Below are positions 1-12,294 of a stretch of 64,000 bases of DNA, piece after piece (position 1 is the stretch's first letter; each line of letters begins with the position of its first letter). A program made the position numbers and the translations under genes. The notes beneath the pieces were generated by a model. The model was not told where the DNA came from, ran no database searches, and worked only from the letters and a program-made list of their open reading frames with translations. This DNA is from Thelephora terrestris (taxonomy: Eukaryota > Basidiomycota > Agaricomycetes > Thelephorales > Thelephoraceae): NCBI GenBank assembly GCA_015956445.1, contig WIUZ02000002.1:744001-808000 (forward strand). The letters run 5' to 3'.

Positions 1-2600
1 GAACCGACGTACACAGGGGCTTCGCATCCGGCAATCAGGCAGGTCTGGCCAGCAGAAGACCCCCAATATACGGTAGATCTGTTGTTTCTCGTGGTAGTAG
101 AACTTGTGTGAAAGTCGATCGGCGTGAGCACACTTGGCATGCGCACACTTTTACGGCGGTTAACGGATCCAATAACGTTCCTGGAGTTGGTGGGTGGAGT
201 GATGCCTAAAGCTCCCGTGGTGTCTGCGAGAGTGGTGCCTCTAGTCGGACTTGCGAAAGCGAACGGGTTTGCGGTATTTACATAGCTGGTAGGAGCGGGC
301 GCGTTTACATTTGCTGGACCCTTGCCTTTCGCAAGTCTTGCACACGTCCTACCGCAATACGGGTGCACGGTGGTACCGTCAGTGTACCTCGGTCTTTGCA
401 TGCAATGCTTTTGTGGTTAAAATAGTCAGAAATTTCCCAACTACACTCAAAACGCGCGCGCTCACGTTGCACACATCGAGGACGGAGCTCGCGTTCGCGT
501 TCGCATTCACGCCCGTGCTCGCTTTCTGATGGCCAGCGAGATTGGAATCAAGTTGCAAGACACGAAGGATGCTCCCGATAGCGCATGAATCGGAACAATA
601 GTTGCTGTACTGTCCTTTGAGCGGATCCCATCTTTGCGGCTGCGAATTACAATTCTACGCGAATGTGGATGAGAAGAGTCAATGAACCGTGGTTGCAACC
701 CTAAGGTAAGGATGACCATGCACGTACGTCGCACAGTCCCTGGTGCAGATTAGGGAAGATAGGCGAAACTGAGGTCTGGTTTTGACTTGAGGATGGATCG
801 CCCAGCGTTGAGGACATCGTTGAAGTGCCCGTCCCTAGTCCCCAACCGAGTGACAAGTGTGGCAGGCGGAGGAGAGTTGACGGTGCCTCGTGTGCAGTGC
901 ATGATAATTGATATCGGCAGAGCGCGCGTCAGCCTCACTTTGGATTTTTTACGACATTCCTACCAATCAACGACAAACATTTCTCGGACCACCAGTGTTC
1001 GAACACTGCATGTCCTAATCTACGAAAGCTAGGTTTTACTAAGCAATAGGCCGTCCAGGTACTGGCAGGTAGGACCCTTCATCAATAGTGCTAGCGGGAA
1101 GAGGGGATACTTTCCAAAAATAGAAGCGAGCGGGCGTGGAGACCAGGCAACGGGAACTTTCCACAAAGATTGGATACTCACAAACTCCTGACTTATACCT
1201 ATACATAATGGAAACCGACGGGGGGTTTGGTTGGAGGAAAATGATTCTCGCACTCATTCTAATGCAAATCGAGGAGCCCCAGATTTGCTCTTGCGCAATA
1301 GATGCTTTCTCTCTTTCGAAAGCTCTGACGGCCGCTTGCCTTCTCCTAGGGGTGAAGGGGTATGCTCGACAGTAGCAGGGGCTGCCGTGGATACTTCGGG
1401 CTCTCGGGTCACATTTTTGACATCTTGAACAGCAGCTTCAGATGAAGACACCGTTGCGCATCGGTCACAAGAAGGATTAAACGTAAACGAAGGTCTCGTT
1501 TGCCGAGAAGCGGGAATAATGGTCGCTTTCCCGACTCGTGGTAGCGGCTGGCTGCAAGAGCATAATGTCGTTGTCTGCATCTCCAACGAGCACCTGGGCA
1601 TCGTTGAGATGTGGGAACGGTAGACCTCGTCACTCTGATTCTAGACGTACCTGCAGGCACCGACATCAGCATCCAGCTTCCGGAAGAACTGTTTGGCTCC
1701 AGAGGTAGAACGTTCCCGATGGATTGACCGTCGACCCATCCCAAAGAAGACCCGCCCCACGCACCTCCATCGTCTCGATCCTCGTTGGGGTCTACTTCCA
1801 GGATTCATCACATCCAGATTTCCGCCGTTACTCTCGAGCTCGTAGGCAAGGCTTTCCGCAGCGTTTAGTTTTGTGGCCGGGGTCATGTTCACACCAGTGC
1901 CGCTCAGATTCTTGCTCCGGGGCGAGGCGGAAAGGTCAAGAGAAAAGGGGTAGGACGCCCATCAAACGAATCAGGTTAATGTCAGGCTTGGCGAAGCGGC
2001 AGGTTCACCCCAGGATCGAGAGGTGATTGGTGGTATTATATCGAGGCCGTTAAATTTCAGGGTTCGCCAACATTTGCTGCCGCTGGTGTTGGGTCTATTT
2101 GATGGGAAAGACTCAGATTTTGAAAGACATCGGACTCGGAACTGTACTTATGTCTTGACCGACTAGGCCCCCATACCGCCTATTAGTTAGGACCCCAAGG
2201 GAACGTCCACAAGAAACCCCACCCCCTTCCACGTAACGGTGATTCCGAGTTTTGGTCGGTTATCACATTGCTGAAGGTCAGATCTGAGACAATGTGCCAA
2301 CGAACAAGTCAAAGTGAGCTCACACATCACCAGTCCGTTCTCAACACGGACAGTTCCGATGAGGAATGCGACAGGGACAGCAGTAGTGCAAGATGCGAGG
2401 TCGAGAGCGCGGAAAGAGCGTGTTCGGGTCCGGTTTTGGTGTCAAGTGGGCGGACATTGGATATTGGGGTTTCAGCTTAGCGTAATTGCGAGGACACCCC
2501 TAAGTGCCATGAAATCTTGGCGAAAGAGTCCGTCTCGTCCTCGCTCGGCTGGACGTGTGGTTGATGGAGAATGGCGGTAAGTTAGAAGCGATAGCGTGAG
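1..2600. other. No recognisable gene (left edge)
   Basis: Open frames here are short (at most about 115 codons), overlap on both strands and show no domain I recognise. A minus-strand frame at 1641-1892 ends near possible splice signals and could be one exon of an unknown gene, but nothing around it extends it convincingly. I see no RNA gene or repeat array. Confidence 0.4.
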
Positions 2601-2770
2601 AAGGAAGTTACTCTTCCTCATAGCGGCTGATCCAGCTAATCGACAACTGTCCCATGCGATCCACCCATAAAACCAAAAAATGAATACATACATAGTACAT
2701 CATCAACGTTACAGTGTCCAATGAAAGATCCAGCATCCAAGAACACGATCCATAGCCATTAGCACGCTGA

Positions 2771-3955
2771 TCAGAGGCGTTCCTGTTCCCGGAACAACTT
2801 ACGAATCCGCATGAGGCATTCTCCAAGTTTGTTCTCGCCCGTCCCATCTGATCCACACCCCCAGAAATAGTCTCTATGCGAGGCCTACGTTTCCCACCAA
2901 TCAGACGAAGAGACCTCATGAAATCGTAGTGGATAAACCGCACCTGTATCAGTTCCGCATCTCCCGTGTCGATCAGTTCGCGCCTCAGGTCATCGTGTTG
3001 GTCGAACTTGTTTATTAACGCGGAATACATCTGTTCAGACGCGCTGCTGTCAGCGTTGGCTTCCTCGAGCGTGAAAGGGGGAAATACCGATGTGACCCTA
3101 CTGTATTTCCAGTTTGGATCAATCTCGTGCGCGAACTTCCGAGCCTCTTTGAACGCCACCCTCGGTCGAGGATCGCACGTCCGTATGTGTTCCATCAACT
3201 TGGGTCTGTGAACGAACTGGAATGGATACGTGGCTCAGAAAATCCCCGTCCCCCGCAGAAGACATCATCTAACTCACCTTTAACGACTGGTAAATGTGCT
3301 CGCTCGTCGGATACATTTTGCCGCGATACTTCACTGGATGGGGTGAGAAGTTCGTGAAACCGTAATGCGGTTCATTCTTGTCGTAAAAAAATATCTTTGG
3401 CCGGGCCCGTGAGTTTCTGCGCAGAACCTTTCTGGGTCTCGTCTCTCCGGCGGTTGTGTCTCCAGGTGTGACGGGAGGCGAAGGTGGAAAGCGTAAGAGC
3501 GTGGGAGGAGCTGGTGCATGGGTTGGATACACCTTTGCTTCACTGTTGCGGCGGCCACGCCTACGAGGATCTTGGACACCTCGAGTTCGGTCCCTTTCGC
3601 TGCGACCAGGGGGACGCGGATTCGCCCCGGTGTTCTGCGCGTTGGCGGGTGCAAAATTCCTGTGTCGATCTTGCGGTCGACGGCTGTGGTTTCCGTCATC
3701 GGGAGGTGCAGAACGGCTTCGCTCCCGAAATCGCCCTCCACCACCCTCGTCTCTCTGCTGTCCACCCCCATCATCCCTAGACGTCGTCCTCGTGAGCAAT
3801 TGGGCTCCGCGAGCAAAAATGCTTGGGCGGCGGGCAGGAGGCGGTGGCGGTGGCGGTGGCGGAGGCTGATCACCATAATCATAATCGGAGTCGTCGGGAT
3901 CATGTTGATGTTCCTCTATGCGAAATGGCTTGTATATTATCCCTTTTCGTGCCAT
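2771..3955 (-). CDS. NADAR domain protein A
   Basis: NADAR domains are YbiA-like folds reported to be N-glycosidases and ADP-ribose hydrolases, including on ADP-ribosylated guanine; the substrate here is unknown. Three exons fit: 3278-3955, 2944-3216 and 2771-2884, with phase-0 junctions, giving 354 aa. The first about 180 residues are a disordered head with a polyproline run and Arg/Ser/Gly-rich sequence. The NADAR domain follows: KIFFYDKNEPHYGFTNFSPH, then YPTSEHIYQSLK with the conserved Glu, then KFVHRPKLMEHIRTCDPRPR, GDAELIQ, and after the last intron DYFWGCGSDGTGENKLG and LMRIRKLFREQE. All family blocks are present, so it looks functional. The start is the Met beginning MARKGIIYKPFRIEE; an upstream exon near 4117 is possible. 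It is a tandem paralogue of the gene at 4788-5658. Confidence 0.85.
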
Positions 3956-4239
3956 CTCCTGAGATCTTCGACTGGGGATTCGTAGGGTTGGAGGGGGGGT
4001 GCAGAATACGTTGAGGTAAATGTCATTTTTGTACTCTAACCCCACAAAGGCAATTAGCGCTGGGACAATCCATATCAATCAGTCCACGAGTTGACCTCAT
4101 CCTCTTAGCTGCAATGGTCGACCAGCGCTGGCGCTCGGACTTTGCAACTACCGCCAAAATAGGCATTGCACTCGCGTGGTTCCGCCACAAACCCCGCATA
4201 TGCTCATTATCCCCCTTCGAACGGAATCGGACATGTACA

Positions 4240-4460
4240 TATGCCCGTCCAACATGTGCGTTCGTCACAACGCCACCTGCACCACACAAATAATTTGCAC
4301 CCCACTCTCTCAAACCAAAATTTCCGTCCCACCCCATCCGGTTATTCGCTCGCTCCATCTTTCCTGAAATCTCGGCCAACTTGCTCAGGTGCCTCTCACA
4401 GTCTCAGACAAATTTCTCCATGCGAGCAGGGGATGCAAGGCGAGATCTTGGGAGGTCGAG
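4240..4460 (-). pseudogene. Remnant of CRAL-TRIO gene 3' end
   Basis: On the minus strand this stretch encodes a decayed version of the C-terminal end of the CRAL-TRIO copies seen at 16.9 and 31.5 kb: ...EISGKMERANNRMGW... and GLREW correspond to VEISGEMKVKRLNKW and GLREWDYKEE there. Only the last exon is represented, without the lipid-binding core, so it cannot make a Sec14-like protein. It lies just upstream of NADAR gene A. Confidence 0.6.
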
Positions 4461-4787
4461 GGTGCGGCAAGGTCCCGGTTGGGCCCCGTCTCAGTGTGAA
4501 GTGCATGAGGGCTCGGATTTCGGCGTTGTGGAGTAGGAGTACCGATGGCAACGAAGTGGAGGACTGAATTGGACCAAGAAACAGGGTGTGCCCAACAACG
4601 AACATTGCTCTAGCACCCTGCCAAATCCCATGGCGCCCCGGTGGACGATCCTATCTCATCTTCACGCAGCCTGGACATAAGGTTGGAGGAGGAGTTGACA
4701 GCCGATGGCCGTCCTCAGTGGTCCTCGCGCATAGTAGTTTAAGGAGTACATAATAGGTTGAAAAGTACTACATTCTACGCTGGATCA

Positions 4788-5658
4788 CTACCAGCGCTCC
4801 CGTGCTCGCAATTGTTGACGAAGCCGCATAAGGGCCTTCCCAAGCTCGTTCCTACCCTTCCCGTCCGCCCCACACCCCCAGAACGAGTCTTTGTCCGAGT
4901 TCTACATTTCACACCGGTCAGACCAAAAGGTCTCATGATATCGTAACGGAGTAACCTTACCTCGATCAGTTCTGCATCCCCTGTGGCGAGCAGTTCACGC
5001 TTCAAGGTCTCGTGTTGAGTGAACTTGTGAAATAATACCATATCCATCTGTACCGGTGTGGTGTTTTCAGTGTTGGCGCTTCTGATGAGCGTGAAAGGGG
5101 GAAATACCGCTCTGATGTTATCGTGTTTCCAGTTTGAGTGTACTTCGTCCGCGAACCTCCGAGCTTCGGCGAATGCCACCCTCGGTCGAGGATCGCACGT
5201 CCGTATATATTCCATCAGGGCGGGTTTATGAATGAACTAGAGAGATGAAGAGATATGCGATTCAGCACCCTCGCAGGAATCAGCGGACGACTTACTTTGA
5301 ACGATTGGAAAAGATGCTCGCTCGTCGGATACAGCTTTGCTTCGTACACCACCGAATGGGGCGAAAAGTTCGTGAACCCGTAGTGTGGTTCATCCTTGTT
5401 GTAAAAAAAGATCTTTGGACGGCCTCGGAATATTTTCCGAGGGTTCCTGGCTCCCATCCCTCCGTATGGGCCCGCCACTCGATTCGCTAGGTGCTTTGCG
5501 TCATCTCTGTGCCTATGGGGGCCTCGGGGTTGGTCGCTCCGCCGGGCGTTCACAGCTTGGGCCTGAACTTGGGTCATTTGGGTACAACCAGGAGACCTCA
5601 TGGGTAACCGCAGTTCGCGGCCAGGAGTGGGCCTGCGGCGGGAAAGAAGTTGTGGCAT
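4788..5658 (-). CDS. NADAR domain protein B
   Basis: Tandem paralogue of NADAR gene A with the same three-exon layout: 5296-5658, 4961-5236 and 4788-4901, giving 250 aa from the Met at 5658. The head is shorter and lacks the polyproline run. Domain blocks are intact: KIFFYNKDEPHYGFTNFSPH, YPTSEHLFQSFK, KFIHKPALMEYIRTCDPRPR, GDAELIEN, DSFWGCGADGKGRNELGKA and LMRLRQQLRARERW. Intron phases match gene A, and the last exon is the same length (114 nt), so the pair arose by duplication. A good donor near 5690 and an upstream Met with MRSTRG, also seen upstream of gene A, suggest both may have an additional 5' exon. Confidence 0.85.
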
Positions 5659-5989
5659 CGGATTCCGGGGCTCATTGGGGACTTACTGATCCTGTAATGA
5701 GTAAAATGGTTTGGATAATACTCGCGGTCGTCGCATCTTCTGACAAGGTTAGATTCGTTCGTGGTGTTGGTAGGGAGGTATGAAGGAGGTGTTCACCACG
5801 AGTTGATCTCATCATGCAGGCGTGGTGCAGACAAGCGCTGGGACGTGGGTCCTTGACACTCCTTGACACCAGCATTCACCACAGTGGCGCTGAGCACCTG
5901 GGCACGTCCTTCCGTTACATACCAGTCCTTCGCTACTAATAATTCCCCTTCGGGGCGCAGCCTGTAGACATGTATGTCTCATCCAATCC

Positions 5990-6600
5990 ATTAGCCCCAG
6001 CGCCACCTGTATCCCTCCAAAATCCTGTCCTCCTCAACAATCAACCCCGCTCTCCCAAACAGACCTCGCCACTCCACCTATTCACCCCCTACCTTTCTTG
6101 ATATCTGAAGCAACATATCTGTCGTACTCTTCAAAAATGCCATCTTCTGCCCACCCAGCTCCTTTGATGATCGGGTGCAGTTCCAACCTTTGCAGCGAGC
6201 CGGTCAAGGGGTTCGGGGAGATAAGAGTGCAGTGTCACGATCCAAACTTGGAAACAGAATCAATATGGTGGGCCGTTTTGGCAGAGCGAAATGTCGCGTA
6301 AGGGTAGCCGTTTGTAATTTTCAGAGGGAGCAGACTTGGAGGACCCAAAACAGACCCATACTTGACGACGGTTAGGATCACTGCGAATCCAAAGTGGGGT
6401 GGCATGAATGAGGGGTGTTGCACTCAACACCTGTAAGTATAATCACCACTACACGTTCCCTCATTGAAACATAGTGTAGGAGAAGAAACAGTTCGGGGAT
6501 GTTCAAGAACCCCAGTCGACCTTCAATGTCGTCACAAAATATTAGTGCGCCTGAAAGCCACCCAAACCCTCAGCACCGTCAACCCACAGTATAAAGTGTC
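5990..6600 (-). pseudogene. Decayed CRAL-TRIO copy
   Basis: The minus strand shows scattered blocks matching the CRAL-TRIO copies at 11.3 and 31.5 kb, for example ATFRSAKTAHHIDSVSKFG (compare the copy at 11.46-11.72 kb) and the small exon feeding into the lipid-binding core. No continuous frame remains. It lies between NADAR gene B and the first tandem-kinase gene. Confidence 0.45.
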
Positions 6601-7415
6601 AACAAGAGAGGATCTTGCGAGATGAATCACGAGATGTAGCGAGCGGGTAGGGCTGTGCCAAGTTTTCCTGGAGATCGAGCCATTCTTCGCATCCCCGGAT
6701 GTGGGTGACAGATACTAGAGTTGGTGGGTCAATGCGGCTGTGCTCCCATAAGGCTACGAGCGTGAATACGCGGTGGAAAATCGAAGCAGGTGTAGGAGAC
6801 CAGGGAGTTCAAGAACAAAGAGAACCCGAACTGGCAGTCTCCCCCTCAAACGGGCGGGACGGCGCTATACACCACAGCGAGCCCTCGAGGCCCTTTTGCT
6901 TGCGAGGTTGCATACTATAAGGATACAATGTTAGTTTAAGACAAGTGACACGTGTCACGACGCGAAGGTCTCGCGTCGCCCTCGAGTGAAGACGATCGAG
7001 AACGCCTGGAAAAAGCTGTCACCGATATTAAGCGCTGAGCGAGCGGCATCCCAATGAGGGCACGCTGTGTTTCTGCAGAACTTCCGTCCCCTCCACGGCT
7101 CGTGCTCTTCGCTCGCTTCATTCTAGCCGCCCACAACTCCGATAGCACACCTAGTGAGAACATAGGTTCACTTCGCTGCTGACACGCCAGCATCAGAGAG
7201 GGCCCTGATTGAACGTTGGGTGAGTCAGCGGGTATTCCCTCCTGCCCGCGCAGCTGACCCTATACCCAGGTTGACGTCTCCCAGTTGGAAAACCCTGCGG
7301 GCTTTCCCCCGGCGTCTTATTCCTCGGGACCACGCGCCGTGCAGCGTTATTACACCTGCCGGTTTACACGATCTATACAAATACTCGGGTATAGCCATCT
7401 CACTGCAAAGTCAGT
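6600..7415. other. Intergenic stretch before TK1
   Basis: No coding domain is recognised. The last 50 bp hold a TATA-like ctatacaaatac about 40 bp before the TK1 start, so this is probably the TK1 promoter. The rest is unassigned. Confidence 0.35.
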
Positions 7416-10400
7416 ATGTCAACCTTAATCTACCCATCGGATCCGAGCGGTGCGTCTTTGACTACATCCTAGTGGACCTTGTGCAAATAACTGATTACTC
7501 GGTTCATCTTTCTTCCTCTACTTCAACGCTCTAGCTTGTGGTCGATTGGTCAGACGTGCGTTCGCCCTGCACGAATTTTCTTCTCTGGTGGACGAAATCT
7601 CTTCGAACAAGGATGAGGGCGACAGGGTCAGCGCCCTCCGTCAGGATGATGCACAAGCATTTGTCGATGTCATGGACGAGGCACGTTCAGCGTCCTCTCA
7701 CGTTTGCTGAAATCGACATTGACGCCTGTCAACTAGGCGCTGGATGGGCCCAGTCTCTCGTCACAGACTTGGGAGAAATGTCTCAAGTTGTTGTACAGGA
7801 CGTGTGGTAGACACGAACTACTCCCGAATTCCTTGATGATCCCGGTGTGTTGTGACTTAACCGGAGATGCATTGTACAGGGGTGGGTGCGCAGACATTAG
7901 GAAGGGGAACTATCGCGGTCAGGACGTCGCAGTAAAAGTCATCAGGACATATTCAGATAGTGACCTCCAAAAGATAGTCGGCGTGAGTTACGAGTCATAC
8001 CTTCTCATGCAGCATCACGCTAACGGCGCCACGCAGAGGTTTTGCAAGGAAGCTGTAACGTGGAAGTTCCTTCGGCATCCAAATGTCCTTCCTCTATTGG
8101 GAGTGACGGTATCTGGGTCTCGCTTCGCTATGATATCGAGCTGGATGGAGAATGGAAACATCAATGACTACGTGGAGTCACACCCAGAAGTAGACCGCCT
8201 CAGTCTCGTAGGTTTCCTATTCAAAACTCTGACAGTCTCACGTTGTTGATGATTTTGAACCAATCTAGCTAGTCGATGTTACCGGGGGGCTGATCTACAT
8301 TCATGAGCGGGGAATGGTTCACGGGGATCTCAAGGGTGTATGTCTTGAATTTCGGGGAGACTTCCCATCGTACTGACTCCAGCATTTGTCAAGTCAAACA
8401 TACTCATAGACCAAACCGGCAACCCCCGCATAGCAGACTTCGGTCTGCTTACAGTGATCTCGGACCCTGCGAACCCTTCGGGTTCAGCTTCGTACACGCA
8501 GGGTGGGACGGCACGGTGGATGAGCCCGGAGCTTATCGATCCGCAACGGTTTGGTTTGAAGGATAGCTGCCCAACAAGGTCCTCGGATTGTTATGCTCTC
8601 GGGATGGTGATATATGAAACCATCAGCGGACACGTACCGTTCCACGAACATACAGATATGACAGTTTTTGTCAACGTGTTAAAGGGGGGACGACCTCCCC
8701 GTGAAAACAGGTTCACTGACAATCTATGGAAGATGTTGAAGCGCTGTTGGTCATCTCACCCGAAAAAACGCCCCAGCGTTGAAGAAGTGCTTCGGTGTTT
8801 GGAGAAGGTTCCGAACGCGTCTGACGCGACAAAGCGGTGGAGGTTATCATCCATCTTTTCTAAACCTCGACCCCGGCCTTCGTCTGCTACTGCGTCTCAT
8901 CCCGCCCCTCGGCGCAGATCCGTTCCTCCTGAGCTCGGGTCCACCCGTAACCTGTCCTTGCAGCGATCGACGAATCCCCCACTTGTGAGTTTTAAGGTCA
9001 CTTGAAATCGGGCGGTCGAAGCTAACGAAAGAAAGGGATTGACTTTTGGACATAACAATCACCGGGAGGTTTGGCACACCGTATCAGGTGACTCTAACTC
9101 CCAAGGTTACACCAACTCCACTCACCACTAATCCACAGGCCTCGGTCGGCGTAACACCAGAAGAGATTCTCCGTTCGTAACTGAGGATCCCGTAACGGTT
9201 TCAAACATCGGGAGGCTGCACGCGATAACCTTTCCAATGGTCAACTTACTCTCAAAAACTTTGCGGGCCCCAGAATCTGAAATCGAGAGAACCATCAATG
9301 AGATGGACAATGTTGGTTTTTTATACCCCCCCTCGTTTCCTAAGACTCAAACGAATTGCAGCGTCTAGAGAATCATGCTCTCCCAGATCGAGAGCGGCAA
9401 AGGTTGTTCAATGAGCTTTGCAAAACATGCAGCCGGCACGCCATGATCCCGAAGTCAATGCACATCCCAGATTGCTCACAAGGTTCTGTGGAAGTTGCAT
9501 ACGGTGGTTCTGCCAGTGTATGGCAAAGTAACTACAACGGGCGTCGCGTGGCGGTCAAGGTTTTTCGCGTGTTCGCTACCAGCGACATGGACGACATCCT
9601 CAGCGTGAGTGTCCTGTTTGCACCGTTGCATTCGGATGTATGAATTCTTCGCAGAGGTTCTGCCGAGAGGGAGTTGCCTGGAAGCACCTACGGCATCCGA
9701 ACATACTACCGTTGCTTGGGGTAACGATAAGCGAACGCCGGTTTGCCCTGGTTTCTGAGTGGATGGATAATGGGAACATCAACCAATTCATCGAGAGGGA
9801 TCAACAAGCTAACCGCCCGATGCTTGTGCGTCACCATTCCAGTCTCTACAGGAAGTTGACTAATGCTTTGTAGCTGGTTGATGTTGCGGGTGGCTTAAAA
9901 TATCTGCATGACCTCCGGATTGTCCACGGTGATTTGAAAGGGGTACACATCTCTCTTAAACCAACATTATACACCGCTCACTTATTCGCGAAGGCAAACA
10001 TATTGATCAACAGGGACAGGCGAGCCTGCATCGCCGACTTTGGCCTTGTGACGATCACTGGCGTTGCGACGCGGGCCGACGGTTGGAACTCTCAAGCATC
10101 GTTAGTCTCCCTGATGTCATTTACTCCTGGGGGTACATATCGTTGGATGAGCCCTGAGCTTCTGGATCCGGAAGGGTTTGGGGTACCGCAATCAGAAGGG
10201 AGCAATCGACCGACAAGACAGTCCGATTGTTACGCGTTCGGGATGGTCATCTACGAGGTAAGCATTCGCGTAAACAAACTGGTTGTTGCAGATGGTCAAG
10301 TGGTATATCCCAGGTCTTATGTGGCCACCACCCTTATGTTGAGATCGTGTTGGACATCCTCGTGTCCGATGCGATCACAAGCGGAGTTCGACCGAAAAAA

Positions 10401-10992
10401 CCGGAGGGGGCGGCACGCCTCGGGTTCACTGAGGGCCTGTGGAAAATAGTTGAACGATGTTGGCTGGAAGATCGTGGTGCGCGGCCTAGCGTGGAGGATA
10501 TCCTTCCTTATTTGAACGACGCTACGTTGCACTGGTATACGGGGACAGCAACTCCAAGCAACAGCGGTAGTAGGTCCATTTCTGTCCAAGCGCGGATCCA
10601 GGCGCGAATTTTGACCCGAACAGGCTCCCCTCTTGCGAGGACTGGGGGGAGTGACCACGAGAGTCGGGGTTCGAATAACCTTGATGATTTTTCTCTACAA
10701 CGGTCCACCTCGACTTCTCCAGGCCCGCCCTCAACTTGTTGGTTGAACGGGTGCGATGCGCCTGTGCTTGCGGACAGTGTAACTGATAGTCCAATCGAGT
10801 ACTGTTCACAGGGGCACCGAGAGTGAGAACTCGATTTTTCCCCTCTCTGAGATCCAAGACTAATGATTGACCAACAGGGATGCGGTGACCTCGGGGCAGG
10901 TCCGCCCATGTATTATGTGTCAGAAGATGCCTAGAGGTCAGAACGATCATTTCTGTTCCAGTGCATGTCGGGAGGAAGCTTTGAGTGCCTGA
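7416..10992 (+). CDS. TK1: tandem protein kinase with C-terminal zinc module
   Basis: The protein has two TKL-like kinase domains, a linker between them and a C-terminal Cys-rich module, about 850-900 aa. Kinase A exons: 7416-7449, 7535-7680, 7737-7982, 8037-8207, 8269-8337 and 8394 to about 8990. Kinase B exons: 9362-9604, 9655-9825, 9874-9942, 9994-10257, 10314-10822 and 10878-10992. Kinase A shows VAVKVIR (VAIK Lys), the alphaC Glu in FCKEAV, HGDLKG, ADFGL and WMSPEL. Kinase B shows VAVKVF, FCREGVAW, HGDLKG, ADFGL and WMSPEL. Both look catalytically competent but are non-RD (HGD instead of HRD). The tail has CWLNGCDAPV...EYCSQGHRE and CIMCQKMP...HFCSSACREEAL, probable metal ligands. Start MSTLIYPSDPS parallels MTTTIHPSDLS in TK2. 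The linker exon junctions around 8991-9130 are uncertain. The second intron (7681-7736) would begin with GC. Confidence 0.8.
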
Positions 10993-11259
10993 GCCCATAC
11001 TCCGTGGGCCTCGCAAGGACTTGTTACTGATTTTCACCCTTGCCACATGTTTCGTTTCGAGGAGGTTTATGAGAAACAAGGGGCGTATGGCACGGTCTGA
11101 GGTAGTGTAGGGGAAATAGAAACACTACCCATGTAGACGTGAGCCTATCAGGAGGGTCTGCGTGGGCTGCCACTACCAGTGATTCGCCTTAAGTATGGGA
11201 ACGGGCGTCCGTTATCTCGCCTAACACATCTATTATAGTACAACACCACCTGCATTCGT

Positions 11260-12160
11260 TGAAAACTCTATTGTTCATGATGGTTCCACTCTCTCAAACC
11301 AGCCTTACCATCCAGCTCCCCCCACTTATTCAGCCTCTTATCCTTCATCTCCCCAGAAATCCCGACCAAGATGCTCAGTCACCTGTCGTACTCCCAAACA
11401 AATTACCTTCTCCTAGTTCTTAGGTGATCGATGCAGCGCCAGCCTTCGCAACGGGCGGACGATTCACAGAAGTTTCCGAACGAGTGATTGGAAAGGGTCA
11501 ATGAGTTCCGTGACAATCGACAGCCAGAGTGGACCGTTGGTCGCACTGGCCCAGGCGTTCTGGGAATAAGAGCGGGGTGTCCGCAATCCGTATTTGGAAA
11601 CAGTATTAGTTGTGATAGGTAGCTTTGGGAAAGCGAAACATCGCGTAAGGGTACCCGTTTGGAACGAGTATACTCGGAGGACCAAAAACTGACCCAGAGA
11701 GAAGCACCATGATTGCCACAAGCCTAAAACCGACGACGTGTCAGATCGCTATGAATGCAAAGCGAGATGACCTAAACGAAGGGAAACTCACTTAGTATTA
11801 AACGCCTCTCGGTGTAGTCTCCACTCTACGTTTCATCATCGAGACATATTGTCTGATTTTCCGGGACCCTCAGGAGAGGACTCACGTTCAAGAACGTCAA
11901 AGAACCCCGGTAGACCTTCAACGCCGTAACCAAGTAAACGAGGACGGTTGTCAGCGCATGCCATTCGCGATTCCATGGATGGTACGGGCGCGTTCTTCGG
12001 AGTCGAGGGTGAGGGTGAAGTGTCGTAGAGCCCGTACTCGCGTCGATATTTGAGGGCTGGTCCGAGTTTGCGACACGATTGCGGGCGTTCCACCTACAGT
12101 CTACTGAGCCCGAGAGACATTGGGACGTCTGAGCGCCATTTAAGTCCACTTCGGTACCGT
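11260..12160 (-). pseudogene. CRAL-TRIO copy convergent to TK1, decayed
   Basis: The minus strand retains several exons of the CRAL-TRIO family in order: a C-terminal NGPLWLSIVTELIDPF block (compare NGPFWLSILMKLVDPF at 31.7 kb), the small exon before it, ERESSPEGPGKSDN, and the N-terminal LKYRREYGLYDT (compare LKWRREYGIYDT). Frames no longer connect and the lipid-binding core is damaged. It faces TK1 tail to tail, the same arrangement as after TK2 and TK3. Confidence 0.65.
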
Positions 12161-12294
12161 CAATGCACCATAGACGGTATGGGATCTGGAGAGGGAGGAG
12201 AACCTCATGTGGAAGGAAGCCTTAGGAAGGTCAGAAATCAAGGCGCCTGTGCCACAACGGGTAACGCATGTGTGCCATAAGGCGAACTTTACCT

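Noticed and set aside
3456-3985. Plus-strand frames opposite NADAR gene A
   Set aside because: Shadow of the minus-strand gene, whose Arg/Pro-rich head keeps several frames open.
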